Shown here: positions 18,863-27,250 of the stretch, piece by piece | Numbering within the stretch: position 1 is the first letter of the stretch | Layout: each line of letters opens with the position of its first letter | Assembly (NCBI GenBank): GCA_020638995.1 | Contig: JACKHM010000002.1 | Span: forward strand, 1,922,001 to 1,986,000 | Length of the DNA stretch: 64,000 nt | Direction of reading: 5' to 3' | Source of the DNA: Planctomycetaceae bacterium | GTDB taxonomy: Bacteria > Planctomycetota > Planctomycetia > Pirellulales > Pirellulaceae | The notes under the pieces: model-generated | What the model saw: only the letters and a program-made list of their open reading frames with translations | Told to the model about the DNA's origin: nothing | The model's database searches: none | Translations under genes and position numbers: made by a program

Positions 18863-20440
18863 TCACAGCTCACTTAGCAGCTTAGCTACTTTCGCCTCGT
18901 AAATCTCCTGCCAGCCCGATGCTAAGATGCAGTCGCTATCTTCTTGGGCACCGCCAACATTGCGAAGTTGATCGGTGGTGGGTGCGTAGTAGATGTATCC
19001 GTTCGTGTAGCCGGCGACGAATGTGTGTTTGTGCGGCGACGCGGCTTTGATATTCAAGCCGATACGAACAGTCAATTCGCCGGGGAAAGTCGTCAGGACA
19101 AAGTCGCCCACGCGTAGCCCGACCAGTTCGACGTCGATTCCCCGTTTCTCGGCAGCGAGATTCTGGAGCTGGTGCTTTCGAAGAAGCGCCAAATTCGTTT
19201 GGTTGCGTGAAAGAAGTTCCATGGTGTAGATGTTCTGGATGTAGCTTTCCATGTTGCGCCGGTTCTCGGCGTCCAATTGATCATAGTCGTCTCGTCCCAG
19301 TGCTTTATCGTGCAAATAGCGGTGCGAGTAGTAGGACGGAAAACTCTCTGATACTCGATATTTCACGACCAAGGGGATAAAAGTTTTCAAGTTCAAACTT
19401 GTCCCTCGCAGCGATTGCAATAGGCGCTGTTGTTCGGCTTCGAGCTCGACAATTCGTTGCGCAACATCGGCTCGTGGCAACTCGAGCATTTCGCTCACAA
19501 CGGTCAATCGTCCGTCTGGTTCGCACTTGATCGAACGTACGGCTTTGAGCGTACTCAACCCAAGCAAGTTGCCTAATGTCTCCGCGTCGCGAGGGTGGTC
19601 AACGGCCTTGTACGAGATCGGATTGATATCCCCGCCACACCCCTGCACGAACAGAGCGACCGTTCCCGCACTTAAATTGTCTTCGATCACTTGCGAGGAA
19701 AAGCCGGTCATATCCGCTGTATTCCCGCGACTTGGCACGCCCTGAATTGGGTGACAAGCAAAGTTGTAGACGACCGCAACCGTCTCCCCGTCCATTCGGT
19801 CCAATCGCAAGATGCCGATCTCGGGATCGATCGGCCCGACTTCTGCGACTTCTTCGTCAGGCGGCAATGAGTAGGCATGACGCACATCGGCTTCGCGTCC
19901 ACTCCGTAGGATCAGTCGCCGATTCTCCTGAACGCGGTCCTCATGCCCGTGTCCGACGCCAACCTTTACCGGCACCATCCGTTCAGAGGCTTGCTTAATG
20001 GCTTGAAACGTCCGCTCATCCACATCTTTGCACACGATTCCGTGACAGTGACTGGCATTCACCATGATGTTCGAAGGTGAGATCTGCAACTCTCGTTCGA
20101 CTCGTTCGCGCACGTTGCGAAGATACTCGTTGTTAATGGGACCGATCTCGCCGATCGCAACCGCGTCAACAGCCACGAGCACAGCCGTCGTGTCTTCACT
20201 TCGGATAACCAGAGCTCTCGCGTGAAGCGCATCGTTTACGGGCCCCGCTTCGCGGTTCGTGATATCAACTTTTGCGGCTCCGGCCCAGAGTCGTTGGCCA
20301 AAGACAACGTCCGTGGAAAACGTCGTTCCGCAGATTAGGACAAAGCAAGTGAGTGTCGCGCGCACACAGTTGGGTTTTGCGTGACTGCACGCCACCAGAC
20401 TTCGCGTCACGTAATTTCCCCAAACACTTCGTTTGGCCAT
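18863..20440 (-). CDS. Neutral/alkaline ceramidase-like exported protein
   Basis: A 525-residue protein; ATG 20440 is chosen for AAGGAG nine bases upstream. A long N-terminal region with a hydrophobic stretch (ATLTCFVLICGTTFSTDVVFG) acts as signal peptide or anchor. The body has the neutral-ceramidase N-terminal pattern: WAGAAKVDITNREAGPVNDALHARALVIR, a zinc-binding-like NASHCHG, FACHPIQGVPSRG, and VQGCGGDINPISY. Family members hydrolyse ceramide amides, but many bacterial relatives are known only as neutral/alkaline non-lysosomal ceramidase-like proteins. Its place next to an MMPL exporter, an alpha-oxoamine synthase and a glycosyltransferase makes a lipid substrate plausible. Confidence 0.8.
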   Translation of the reverse strand: MAKRSVWGNYVTRSLVACSHAKPNCVRATLTCFVLICGTTFSTDVVFGQRLWAGAAKVDITNREAGPVNDALHARALVIRSEDTTAVLVAVDAVAIGEIGPINNEYLRNVRERVERELQISPSNIMVNASHCHGIVCKDVDERTFQAIKQASERMVPVKVGVGHGHEDRVQENRRLILRSGREADVRHAYSLPPDEEVAEVGPIDPEIGILRLDRMDGETVAVVYNFACHPIQGVPSRGNTADMTGFSSQVIEDNLSAGTVALFVQGCGGDINPISYKAVDHPRDAETLGNLLGLSTLKAVRSIKCEPDGRLTVVSEMLELPRADVAQRIVELEAEQQRLLQSLRGTSLNLKTFIPLVVKYRVSESFPSYYSHRYLHDKALGRDDYDQLDAENRRNMESYIQNIYTMELLSRNQTNLALLRKHQLQNLAAEKRGIDVELVGLRVGDFVLTTFPGELTVRIGLNIKAASPHKHTFVAGYTNGYIYYAPTTDQLRNVGGAQEDSDCILASGWQEIYEAKVAKLLSEL

Positions 20441-20587
20441 AACTATTAACTCCTTCGATTCCGACAGTGTAACTGGCGATCCCCGGGGCAACTTGGCCTC
20501 AAAATGGACTTGCAAGTAGCAGTAATGCCAAGCTTCGTGCTCATCGTAACAGGAACCTTGGATTCGACAAAACGGATATTGCCTTCT

Positions 20588-22873
20588 TTACGCCAATCGA
20601 TCGACGACCGTCACGTGAACAGACGGACTTTTCTGCGGAGCTTGCTGGGACCTGCAAAACACCGCCCCAAGGGGCCCAATCAAAATCGCGGGTAAGATAA
20701 TCAAATCGCTCAACAATGCAGTGCTTAACAATGCCGCCAGCATCCAACCGAATCTTGCGATGGGAGCGAAAGGGCTGAGGGCAAAAACCAGCAATCCAAG
20801 CCCGCAAATCAAAGAGGTCTGTAGCATCGCGGTCGCACAACTTCGATATGCAAATCTCACCGCCTCTGTCCGATTCAATCTTTGAGCCAGCCCGTGGCGG
20901 AACCATGTCATGAAGTGCAATGTATCGTCGACTGCGATGCCGATGGCGGCCCCGGCCGTCATCATGGAACCAACTTCAATTTGAGGACCTAGCCACCCCA
21001 TTGCTCCAAACACGACCACCGTTGGCAGTATGTTGGGGATCATACACAACAGACCCGCCCAAGGATTTCGCATGACGAGGATCATCACGAGCGTGATTAA
21101 ACCGACTGCGGTCAGAAAGCTGATGGCAAGATCATCAAGTAGCTGTCCCTGGATCTTGTGCATCAGCGGAATGCTGCCCGTGTAAACAGCGGTGACGTTT
21201 GCTCCAGTCACCGCATTGCGACTTTCGAGCAAGGGATCGACCCGTTGCCGTAAACGTGCCATCAATAGCCCATAATCCAACGACGGATCACTCGCCTTGG
21301 CAGCGGCACTGATCCGCCACAGCTGTTCCGAATTCGATTCGCGAAATAGGTCGGACTCGTCGAGTCGATCTTTGCTTTGCTGCAGAATACGGTTGAAGAG
21401 CGTGCGGCGCACGACGTCTCTGAGTCCGCCACCCGGAGCCGGCAGGGGCGGAAACCACATCGTCGCGCTCCTGGCATTTCCGACGTCCGGGGTCGCCGCG
21501 ACTACCCTGCCGATACCTTCCACGAACTGAGCTCGTTCGAGCAAGCTGGACGGGTCGTCGGTCGAGAATCTCAACACAACTTCCAGTGGCACAAGTGGAC
21601 CGATGTGGGACTCCAACCATTCGTAATCCTGGAGCACGGGAGCATCGGCTGGCAAGAGATTGTGCAAGCGCGCCGTCGCGTGTAGCCGCCCGATGCCTAT
21701 GGCGCCGATTAGTAAAAGCGTTGCACAGATGCCGGAAATCATGGTATGCCGCGACTCGACAACCTTGGCTAAACGCTCCCACAAGTTCGCCAGTGGATCG
21801 GAGCTCGCTATATTCGATGGCTGCATTACCCAAACTCGTGGTGGATAGCGTTCCAGCAAAAACGGCAACACCAGGAATTGCACGCAGAGCATCCCGCTGA
21901 CACCTAGTGCAGAGAACACGCCGAATCGCTGGACAGGTTCTAGATCGCTCAACGTGAGCGATCCGAGACCAATCGCGGTTGTAAGGGTCGCCATCAGACA
22001 AGGTTTCCACGCATTCCGGACCGCACGTCGTGAGGCTCCAAGCTGCCCGCCCGTGGTCAACTCATCGCGATAGTAATTCGCCAAGTGTACAGCGGTTGAA
22101 ACCGCCAACACAAACACCAACGCGGGGGTCATCGTCGATACACTATCGGTCGGAATGTCGGTTATATGCATCCAAGCTAAACTGAGCCGCTCACTAAGGA
22201 GCGCAGTGCCCATCAACATGAGCGTTAACGAAACGCTTCGAAAGCACAGATACAAGATGGTGACACAGATTACCAACGACGCGAGCGAGATCTCCATGTA
22301 CCACTTCGTGCTTGCTTGATTGATCGCGACGGTCTCCACAGTCGCGCCCGCCATCTTGAGCGTGTCTGCGGGCAAGCCTACGGAAGCGGCGACTCGCGCG
22401 ACCTCATCCAAGACAACCTCGCGGTTCCGTTTACTGGCGGACGAGATCATCGCCACCATGCAAGTTTCATCGTGCGGACCGAGAATCCATCCGCGGAGTC
22501 GTTCGACCGCCTCCTCTCGGCTTAAGGCCAGAGGAGCAGCTCTCAGCTCCGCGAGCATCTCGCTTCCCGTCACGATCCGGCGAAACATTGGCTCGCCGTC
22601 AAACGTCGTGGAAGAAAGCTTTTCGGCGAGCTCGACAAGACGGTGGTCGTCAAGACTACAGCCCGGATAGCTGATCATGAGCAGCTCGTCTCCACCGAAC
22701 TCCTCCTCGAGCCACCTGAGCGTTTGTGTCTCTGGGAAATCAGTGGGAAGCCAATCATCAGGCCGATTTTCAATGGATTCTTCAGCCTGGAAGGCCGCGT
22801 AGATGATGTAGGGGAAACATAGTCCCAAGAGCACAACAATCGCAGACCGGGGCAGACGAGTGGTGGCAGGCAC
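20588..22873 (-). CDS. MMPL/RND-superfamily exporter
   Basis: A 761-residue membrane protein with two repeats of one N-terminal helix, a large external loop and five more helices. The first helix (AIVVLLGLCFPYIIYAAF) begins at residue 12, and the sterol-sensing/MMPL-type second half contains GSMMTAGAAIGIAVDDTLHFMTWFRHG, with the functional Asp pair. Such proteins export lipids or other hydrophobic molecules with proton motive force. It is paralogous to the exporter at 37.7-39.9 kb: both share an SYPGC/SWPGC..DD segment near residue 70 and LSREE(A/S)V.RLRG further on. It is divergent from the alpha-oxoamine synthase gene at 23006. Confidence 0.88.
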   Translation of the reverse strand: MPATTRLPRSAIVVLLGLCFPYIIYAAFQAEESIENRPDDWLPTDFPETQTLRWLEEEFGGDELLMISYPGCSLDDHRLVELAEKLSSTTFDGEPMFRRIVTGSEMLAELRAAPLALSREEAVERLRGWILGPHDETCMVAMISSASKRNREVVLDEVARVAASVGLPADTLKMAGATVETVAINQASTKWYMEISLASLVICVTILYLCFRSVSLTLMLMGTALLSERLSLAWMHITDIPTDSVSTMTPALVFVLAVSTAVHLANYYRDELTTGGQLGASRRAVRNAWKPCLMATLTTAIGLGSLTLSDLEPVQRFGVFSALGVSGMLCVQFLVLPFLLERYPPRVWVMQPSNIASSDPLANLWERLAKVVESRHTMISGICATLLLIGAIGIGRLHATARLHNLLPADAPVLQDYEWLESHIGPLVPLEVVLRFSTDDPSSLLERAQFVEGIGRVVAATPDVGNARSATMWFPPLPAPGGGLRDVVRRTLFNRILQQSKDRLDESDLFRESNSEQLWRISAAAKASDPSLDYGLLMARLRQRVDPLLESRNAVTGANVTAVYTGSIPLMHKIQGQLLDDLAISFLTAVGLITLVMILVMRNPWAGLLCMIPNILPTVVVFGAMGWLGPQIEVGSMMTAGAAIGIAVDDTLHFMTWFRHGLAQRLNRTEAVRFAYRSCATAMLQTSLICGLGLLVFALSPFAPIARFGWMLAALLSTALLSDLIILPAILIGPLGAVFCRSQQAPQKSPSVHVTVVDRLA

Positions 22874-23005
22874 GACGAGGGTCCATGAGTCGAGAAAGTG
22901 CTTGTCAATATAAGTAGTCTAATTAACCTGGAGTGAATAGCTCGTCTGAAGCTGCCTTTTCGCTGTTCTATTAGGTATGCGTCACCTTAAAAAGCGAGAC
23001 ATTCC

Positions 23006-24298
23006 ATGCAAGTTAACCCGGCACTACTTCGTAGTTTGAACGGCAACGCGCCAGCTGGTTTATCGCGGATGGAAAAGCTCTCCGAGCATTTAAGGAAGGA
23101 CCGCTATGTACGGGTCGCGTTGAATTTCCTCGAACGAATCGGCGGGGATCATATGAAGGACCTGCGCATGGAGGCCTGTGACAAGAACCGCGTCAGCTGG
23201 ATCGAGGGTCGACAGGTCGTCAATTTCGGCTCTGCAAATTTCTTGGGACTGGACTTCGATCCAAGGCTTCAGGCTTCCGTCCAACGCGGTGTAGAAATGT
23301 GGGGCGTTCATCAATACTCGTCGCGATCATTCTATAGCATCGAACCATACGAAGAGATTGAACGCCGCCTGGCAGCCTGGTTGAACGTCGAGGATACGCT
23401 GCTTTTCCCGTGCGTGACCAAGCTACATGCAGGTGTGCTACCCGCCTTGGCCGGCAAGGGCGATGTCTTGGCGGTCGATCGATTTTCACACAATAGCATT
23501 TGGAATGCGAGTAGAATCGCGGCCGCAGCTGGTGCCGAAGTTCGAGAATTTGACGCGAATAACCCTGGCTCCCTGGCAAAGGTGTGCAAGCGATCAAAGA
23601 ACTCCAATTGCGTCGTTGTTGTCGATGGCGTCTACAGCATGACCGGAGAAACGCCACCGCTGCGAGAACTCGATGAAGCCGCGAAGCGGGCGAATGCAAT
23701 ACTTTATATCGACGATGCACACGGAACGGGAGTTGTCGGTCCCGGAGGACGCGGCGCGGCTTTCGAGCCGATCGGTTCACTTCGAGACGTACTCTATGTG
23801 GGATCACTGTCCAAAGCATTCTCGGCACTGGGTGGCTTTATCACATGCACGCCGGCATTGAAATTGATCTTGAAGATGAAATCAGACAGCTACATCTTCA
23901 GCGGACCGATTCCTCCCGCGTTCTTGGAAGTAATCAAGCAAGTCTTGACAATCATCGAGTCATCGGAGCATGAGCGGTTGTTGGGTGAGCTGCGGGCACG
24001 TATCCATCACTTCTCCCACGGACTTAGAGATCTTGGTGTCAGATTTCGGGGCGGCGTGGGCCCAATCGTATCGATCGTTGTTGGCGACATCGAAAGTACA
24101 CTCGCCGCCGGGCGAAGTCTGTTCGACGCTGGCTACTACGTCCAGTCCGTGATCTATCCAGCCGTACCGCTCAATGGCGGCCTACTGCGAGTCCAAATCA
24201 ACGCCAACCATACATGGGAAGCTATCGGTAGACTTCTCGAAGCGGTGGGCGAGGCTCGAGGTTGCGTCAAATTCGTCGGTTTGGAAGGTGTCGCATGA
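23006..24298 (+). CDS. Alpha-oxoamine synthase (SPT/AONS/KBL family)
   Basis: A 430-residue fold-type I PLP enzyme that condenses an amino acid with an acyl-CoA or acyl-ACP. The Schiff-base Lys is K270 in GSLSKAFSALGGF. The cofactor-binding Asp and His are in YIDDAHGTG (D236, H239), and the N-terminal VNFGSANFLGL is a variant of the usual NFSSNNYLGL. The GGF after the Lys is more like serine palmitoyltransferase or CqsA than biotin-pathway AONS, but I cannot separate them by eye. Its stop codon overlaps the start of the glycosyltransferase (ATGA). With the exporter and ceramidase-like gene upstream, a sphingoid-type lipid product is a reasonable guess. Confidence 0.85.
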   Translation: MQVNPALLRSLNGNAPAGLSRMEKLSEHLRKDRYVRVALNFLERIGGDHMKDLRMEACDKNRVSWIEGRQVVNFGSANFLGLDFDPRLQASVQRGVEMWGVHQYSSRSFYSIEPYEEIERRLAAWLNVEDTLLFPCVTKLHAGVLPALAGKGDVLAVDRFSHNSIWNASRIAAAAGAEVREFDANNPGSLAKVCKRSKNSNCVVVVDGVYSMTGETPPLRELDEAAKRANAILYIDDAHGTGVVGPGGRGAAFEPIGSLRDVLYVGSLSKAFSALGGFITCTPALKLILKMKSDSYIFSGPIPPAFLEVIKQVLTIIESSEHERLLGELRARIHHFSHGLRDLGVRFRGGVGPIVSIVVGDIESTLAAGRSLFDAGYYVQSVIYPAVPLNGGLLRVQINANHTWEAIGRLLEAVGEARGCVKFVGLEGVA

Positions 24299-25539
24299 TC
24301 GCCGTATGGGGCATGGCGGTACTGTGTCTCATGTCGGCGGCTCGAACCTTGCTAATTGCGAGCCGCTACGTCCGTCTATTCAAAGCGAGCCGTTTACCAG
24401 CTTCTTCCGGCTACAGCCCCCTTACACGAGTCGTCCTTTGTCTGCGGGGCAATGACCCTTTTCTGCGAGACTGTATCTCGGGTCTGCTGGCTCAAGATTA
24501 TGGCAACTACGAGATCGTTATCGTCGTGGATGCCGTCGACGATCCTGCATGGGAGATCGCCCAACAAGCGGTGGCTAGATCATCAGTCCCCGTCACGATC
24601 AAAGCACTCCGCGTCCGCTCCAAGCAACGTTCCCTGTTGATGAGTTCGGTCTTAGAAGCGGTCGATGACTTGCCAAGCGAGTGCGAGGCCGTCGTGATTG
24701 CGGATGCAGACGTGATAACCGCGCCCACGTGGTTAGGATCGTTGGTCGCGCCACTCGAGAACCCAAGTGTGGGTGTCGCGACAGGTGTCCGGTGGTGTGT
24801 CCCGGAAAGCGGGGAATGGGGGACAACGGTTCGCTACCTCTGGAACGCCTTTGCCGAACCGCAGCGGCACACACACCAGATCCCGTGGGGCGGCTCGCTC
24901 GCAATACGTCGACAAGTGTTAGACAAGGCTCGCAACGATCGGTATTGGCGAAGAGGTTTCTGTGCTGATATCACACTCGCTCCAATTCTGTCCGCCTGCG
25001 GGCTGCGTGTGCAGGTCGTGCCCGAAGCCCTCTCTTCGATTCGCGAAACGATCAGTTTATGGCCCTGCCTGTCTTTCCTATCCCGTCAAATGACATGGGT
25101 GCGACTCTATCATCCTCGTTGGCCAGCGATCTTCGCCGATAGCCTGCTCCTCACCGCACCGACGATCGTCGGGGGTCTTTGCATCATCTGGTCACTCGCG
25201 ATGCGGGAATCTCACATCGCCGCGTTCGCGCTCGCAATCGGTGCCTTATTCAGCGCGGCTTTGTGCCTCACGCACTTTTGGGTCGAGCACCACGTCTTCA
25301 ATGTGATCCGCCGCCACGGCGGATCAACTCACTCACCGCTGGCAACTTGGATCAAGTGCTTTGCAGTCGCTCCCTTGATGCCGCTTCTGTACTCCATGTG
25401 TGCACTCTACGCACATTTCCGGCGTCAAGTCAGTTGGCGCGGCATTCAGTACAAATATCGGGGCCCATGGGAAATCGAAGTCCAGGTAGATCAACCATTC
25501 GAGCGACTCGCCGAGTCTGCGACGAGTTCCATGGTCTAG
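24295..25539 (+). CDS. Family 2/21-type glycosyltransferase, membrane bound
   Basis: A 414-residue protein starting at ATG 24295, which shares four bases with the preceding stop, so the two are translationally coupled. An N-terminal membrane helix (MIAVWGMAVLCLMSAARTLL) is followed by a GT-A domain: D1 in VVDAVDD, D2 in VIADADV, PWGGSLAIRR, D3 in WRRGFCADITLA, and an RQMTWVRLYHP motif like the (Q/R)xxRW of ceramide glucosyltransferases. Several C-terminal helices follow. It would transfer a sugar from a nucleotide donor to a membrane lipid. Adjacent genes fit a glycosylated sphingoid-like lipid; the acceptor is inference. Confidence 0.85.
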   Translation: MIAVWGMAVLCLMSAARTLLIASRYVRLFKASRLPASSGYSPLTRVVLCLRGNDPFLRDCISGLLAQDYGNYEIVIVVDAVDDPAWEIAQQAVARSSVPVTIKALRVRSKQRSLLMSSVLEAVDDLPSECEAVVIADADVITAPTWLGSLVAPLENPSVGVATGVRWCVPESGEWGTTVRYLWNAFAEPQRHTHQIPWGGSLAIRRQVLDKARNDRYWRRGFCADITLAPILSACGLRVQVVPEALSSIRETISLWPCLSFLSRQMTWVRLYHPRWPAIFADSLLLTAPTIVGGLCIIWSLAMRESHIAAFALAIGALFSAALCLTHFWVEHHVFNVIRRHGGSTHSPLATWIKCFAVAPLMPLLYSMCALYAHFRRQVSWRGIQYKYRGPWEIEVQVDQPFERLAESATSSMV

Positions 25540-25713
25540 CCCATCGAGCCAGGCGTCACTTGCCTTCAAACACGCTTGGCGATGCCGCCGCCCCTCGGCT
25601 CCCGTTGAATCACGCTTGCTGGCGGTGTAGACTCGGGCCATTGATACCGCGCGGCCTGTGCCGGCAACACAGACCTCGGGCTTCGCTTTTGGACATCATG
25701 AGGACATGGCATC

Positions 25714-27207
25714 ATGGGGCAATTCCACTTTTTTGCACCAAGCCATGAGCAAGTGCCCGTCGAGACGCTTGCCTCCGCTTATCTCGCCGGGATGGAAGGC
25801 ATCCCCTGGCGAAGCGCAAACCGCTGGAACCATCCCGAAGGCAGTTCCCCTGTCGCATTCTCGCTGGACCGTTCGATCACCGAGTCGGGGAACCTGAACA
25901 TCCCGTGGCAGATTCCCGGAATCGGCGAATTGATGTTATCGACAGCCAGTCTGATGGAGACATCCGCGCCCTACAACCTGCCCCTTGAACTAGCTCGCGG
26001 CGTCGTGAATCGGTTGCGCAACCAGCTCGCCGATTGGAGGATGGCTGGGCTTGCCGTGCCTGACGCGTTGGCAAGCGAGATTCGCAACGCATCCCAGGCC
26101 TTCGTGGCAGCAATTACCTCGCTACCCGATCACGCCAGCGCTGTTGCCGCGTCTGAGAAAGCCATCCGACTTGCGTTGCAGGCGGGCGAAGCACTCTGTC
26201 TGGAGTACACTCGCCAGGCATTAGCCGCCCGGCATCAGAACGCAGAGCACTTGCCAACGCTGCTCGGCTGTCGATTGGGAAGTCGCCCGATCGAAGGAAC
26301 CATCGTCGAATGCCTCACGAGCGGTTTTAATACGGCAGTCGTACCGTTCACTTGGCGCGCCATCGAACAAAATGCTGGAAAGCACGAGTGGGAGATCTTC
26401 GATCAGCAAATCTCCTGGTGTCAAGAGAACGGTCTGCGCGTGATCGGCGGCCCGTTGCTCCAACTGGACGCTCAGCACCTACCGGATTGGCTCTACCTGT
26501 GGGAGGACGACTTTGAGCAAGTGCAAAGCTACTTGATGCAGTATATTGGCGCGACGGTCAGTCGATATCGTGGTCGCGTTCAAGTTTGGAATTGTGCGGC
26601 CCGGATGAACATCGGCGGCGCGATTTCTTTGAGTGAAGAGCAACGTCTTCGATTGATGGTCGCGGCAGTCTCAGAACTTCGACGCAACGATCCGCAAACT
26701 CCGATCGTACTCAGCTTTGATCAGCCTTGGGCCGAATACCTGGCAGCAAACGACCGAGATCTTTCGCCGCTTCACTTGGCCGATTCGCTCGTCCGAGCCG
26801 ACTTGGGTATTTCGGGAGTTGGTATCGAATTTAACATCGGCTACCAACCCGCAGGCTCAGCACCTCGCGAGCTTGTCGAATACAGCAGACAATTGGATCG
26901 CTGGGCGGTCTTGGGGTTGCCGCTAATCGCTTATATCTCTTACCCCAGCTCCTCGGATGTCAACACGAACGCGAGTCGAGCGGTTCGGTACTCTTCATCC
27001 GAACGGACGCCGGAAGCCCAATCCGAGTTCGCTAACAAGTTAATCCCATTGATACTGGCCAAGTCCTTCGTGCAGGGCATCATTTGGAATGAAACCTCGG
27101 ACGCCGAGCCTCACGAATTCGCTAATGCCGGCATTATCGACGCTACTGGATCGCCAAAGCCACTGCTCGATTCGCTCGTCGCCCTTCGCAAACAACACCT
27201 CACCTAG
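25714..27207 (+). CDS. GH10-like TIM-barrel protein lacking the usual catalytic Glu residues
   Basis: A 497-residue cytoplasmic protein with no signal peptide. Residues 1-175 are an unfamiliar N-terminal domain. Residues about 185-490 read like a GH10 (xylanase) barrel: ILGC-like start, FNTAVVPFTWRAIE, VWN after RYRGRVQ, and late barrel strands. Where GH10 enzymes have the acid/base WDVVNE this one has VQVWNCAARMN, and where the nucleophile ITELD is expected it has PLIAYISYP. Both catalytic Glu are therefore absent, so it may bind rather than cleave sugar, or use other residues. It lies 44 bases upstream of the ClC gene and 174 bases after the glycosyltransferase. Confidence 0.65.
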   Translation: MGQFHFFAPSHEQVPVETLASAYLAGMEGIPWRSANRWNHPEGSSPVAFSLDRSITESGNLNIPWQIPGIGELMLSTASLMETSAPYNLPLELARGVVNRLRNQLADWRMAGLAVPDALASEIRNASQAFVAAITSLPDHASAVAASEKAIRLALQAGEALCLEYTRQALAARHQNAEHLPTLLGCRLGSRPIEGTIVECLTSGFNTAVVPFTWRAIEQNAGKHEWEIFDQQISWCQENGLRVIGGPLLQLDAQHLPDWLYLWEDDFEQVQSYLMQYIGATVSRYRGRVQVWNCAARMNIGGAISLSEEQRLRLMVAAVSELRRNDPQTPIVLSFDQPWAEYLAANDRDLSPLHLADSLVRADLGISGVGIEFNIGYQPAGSAPRELVEYSRQLDRWAVLGLPLIAYISYPSSSDVNTNASRAVRYSSSERTPEAQSEFANKLIPLILAKSFVQGIIWNETSDAEPHEFANAGIIDATGSPKPLLDSLVALRKQHLT

Positions 27208-27250
27208 CAGCGTTCGACTTTCCGAGTCGCGCTAAGTACAGTTCCCCTCC

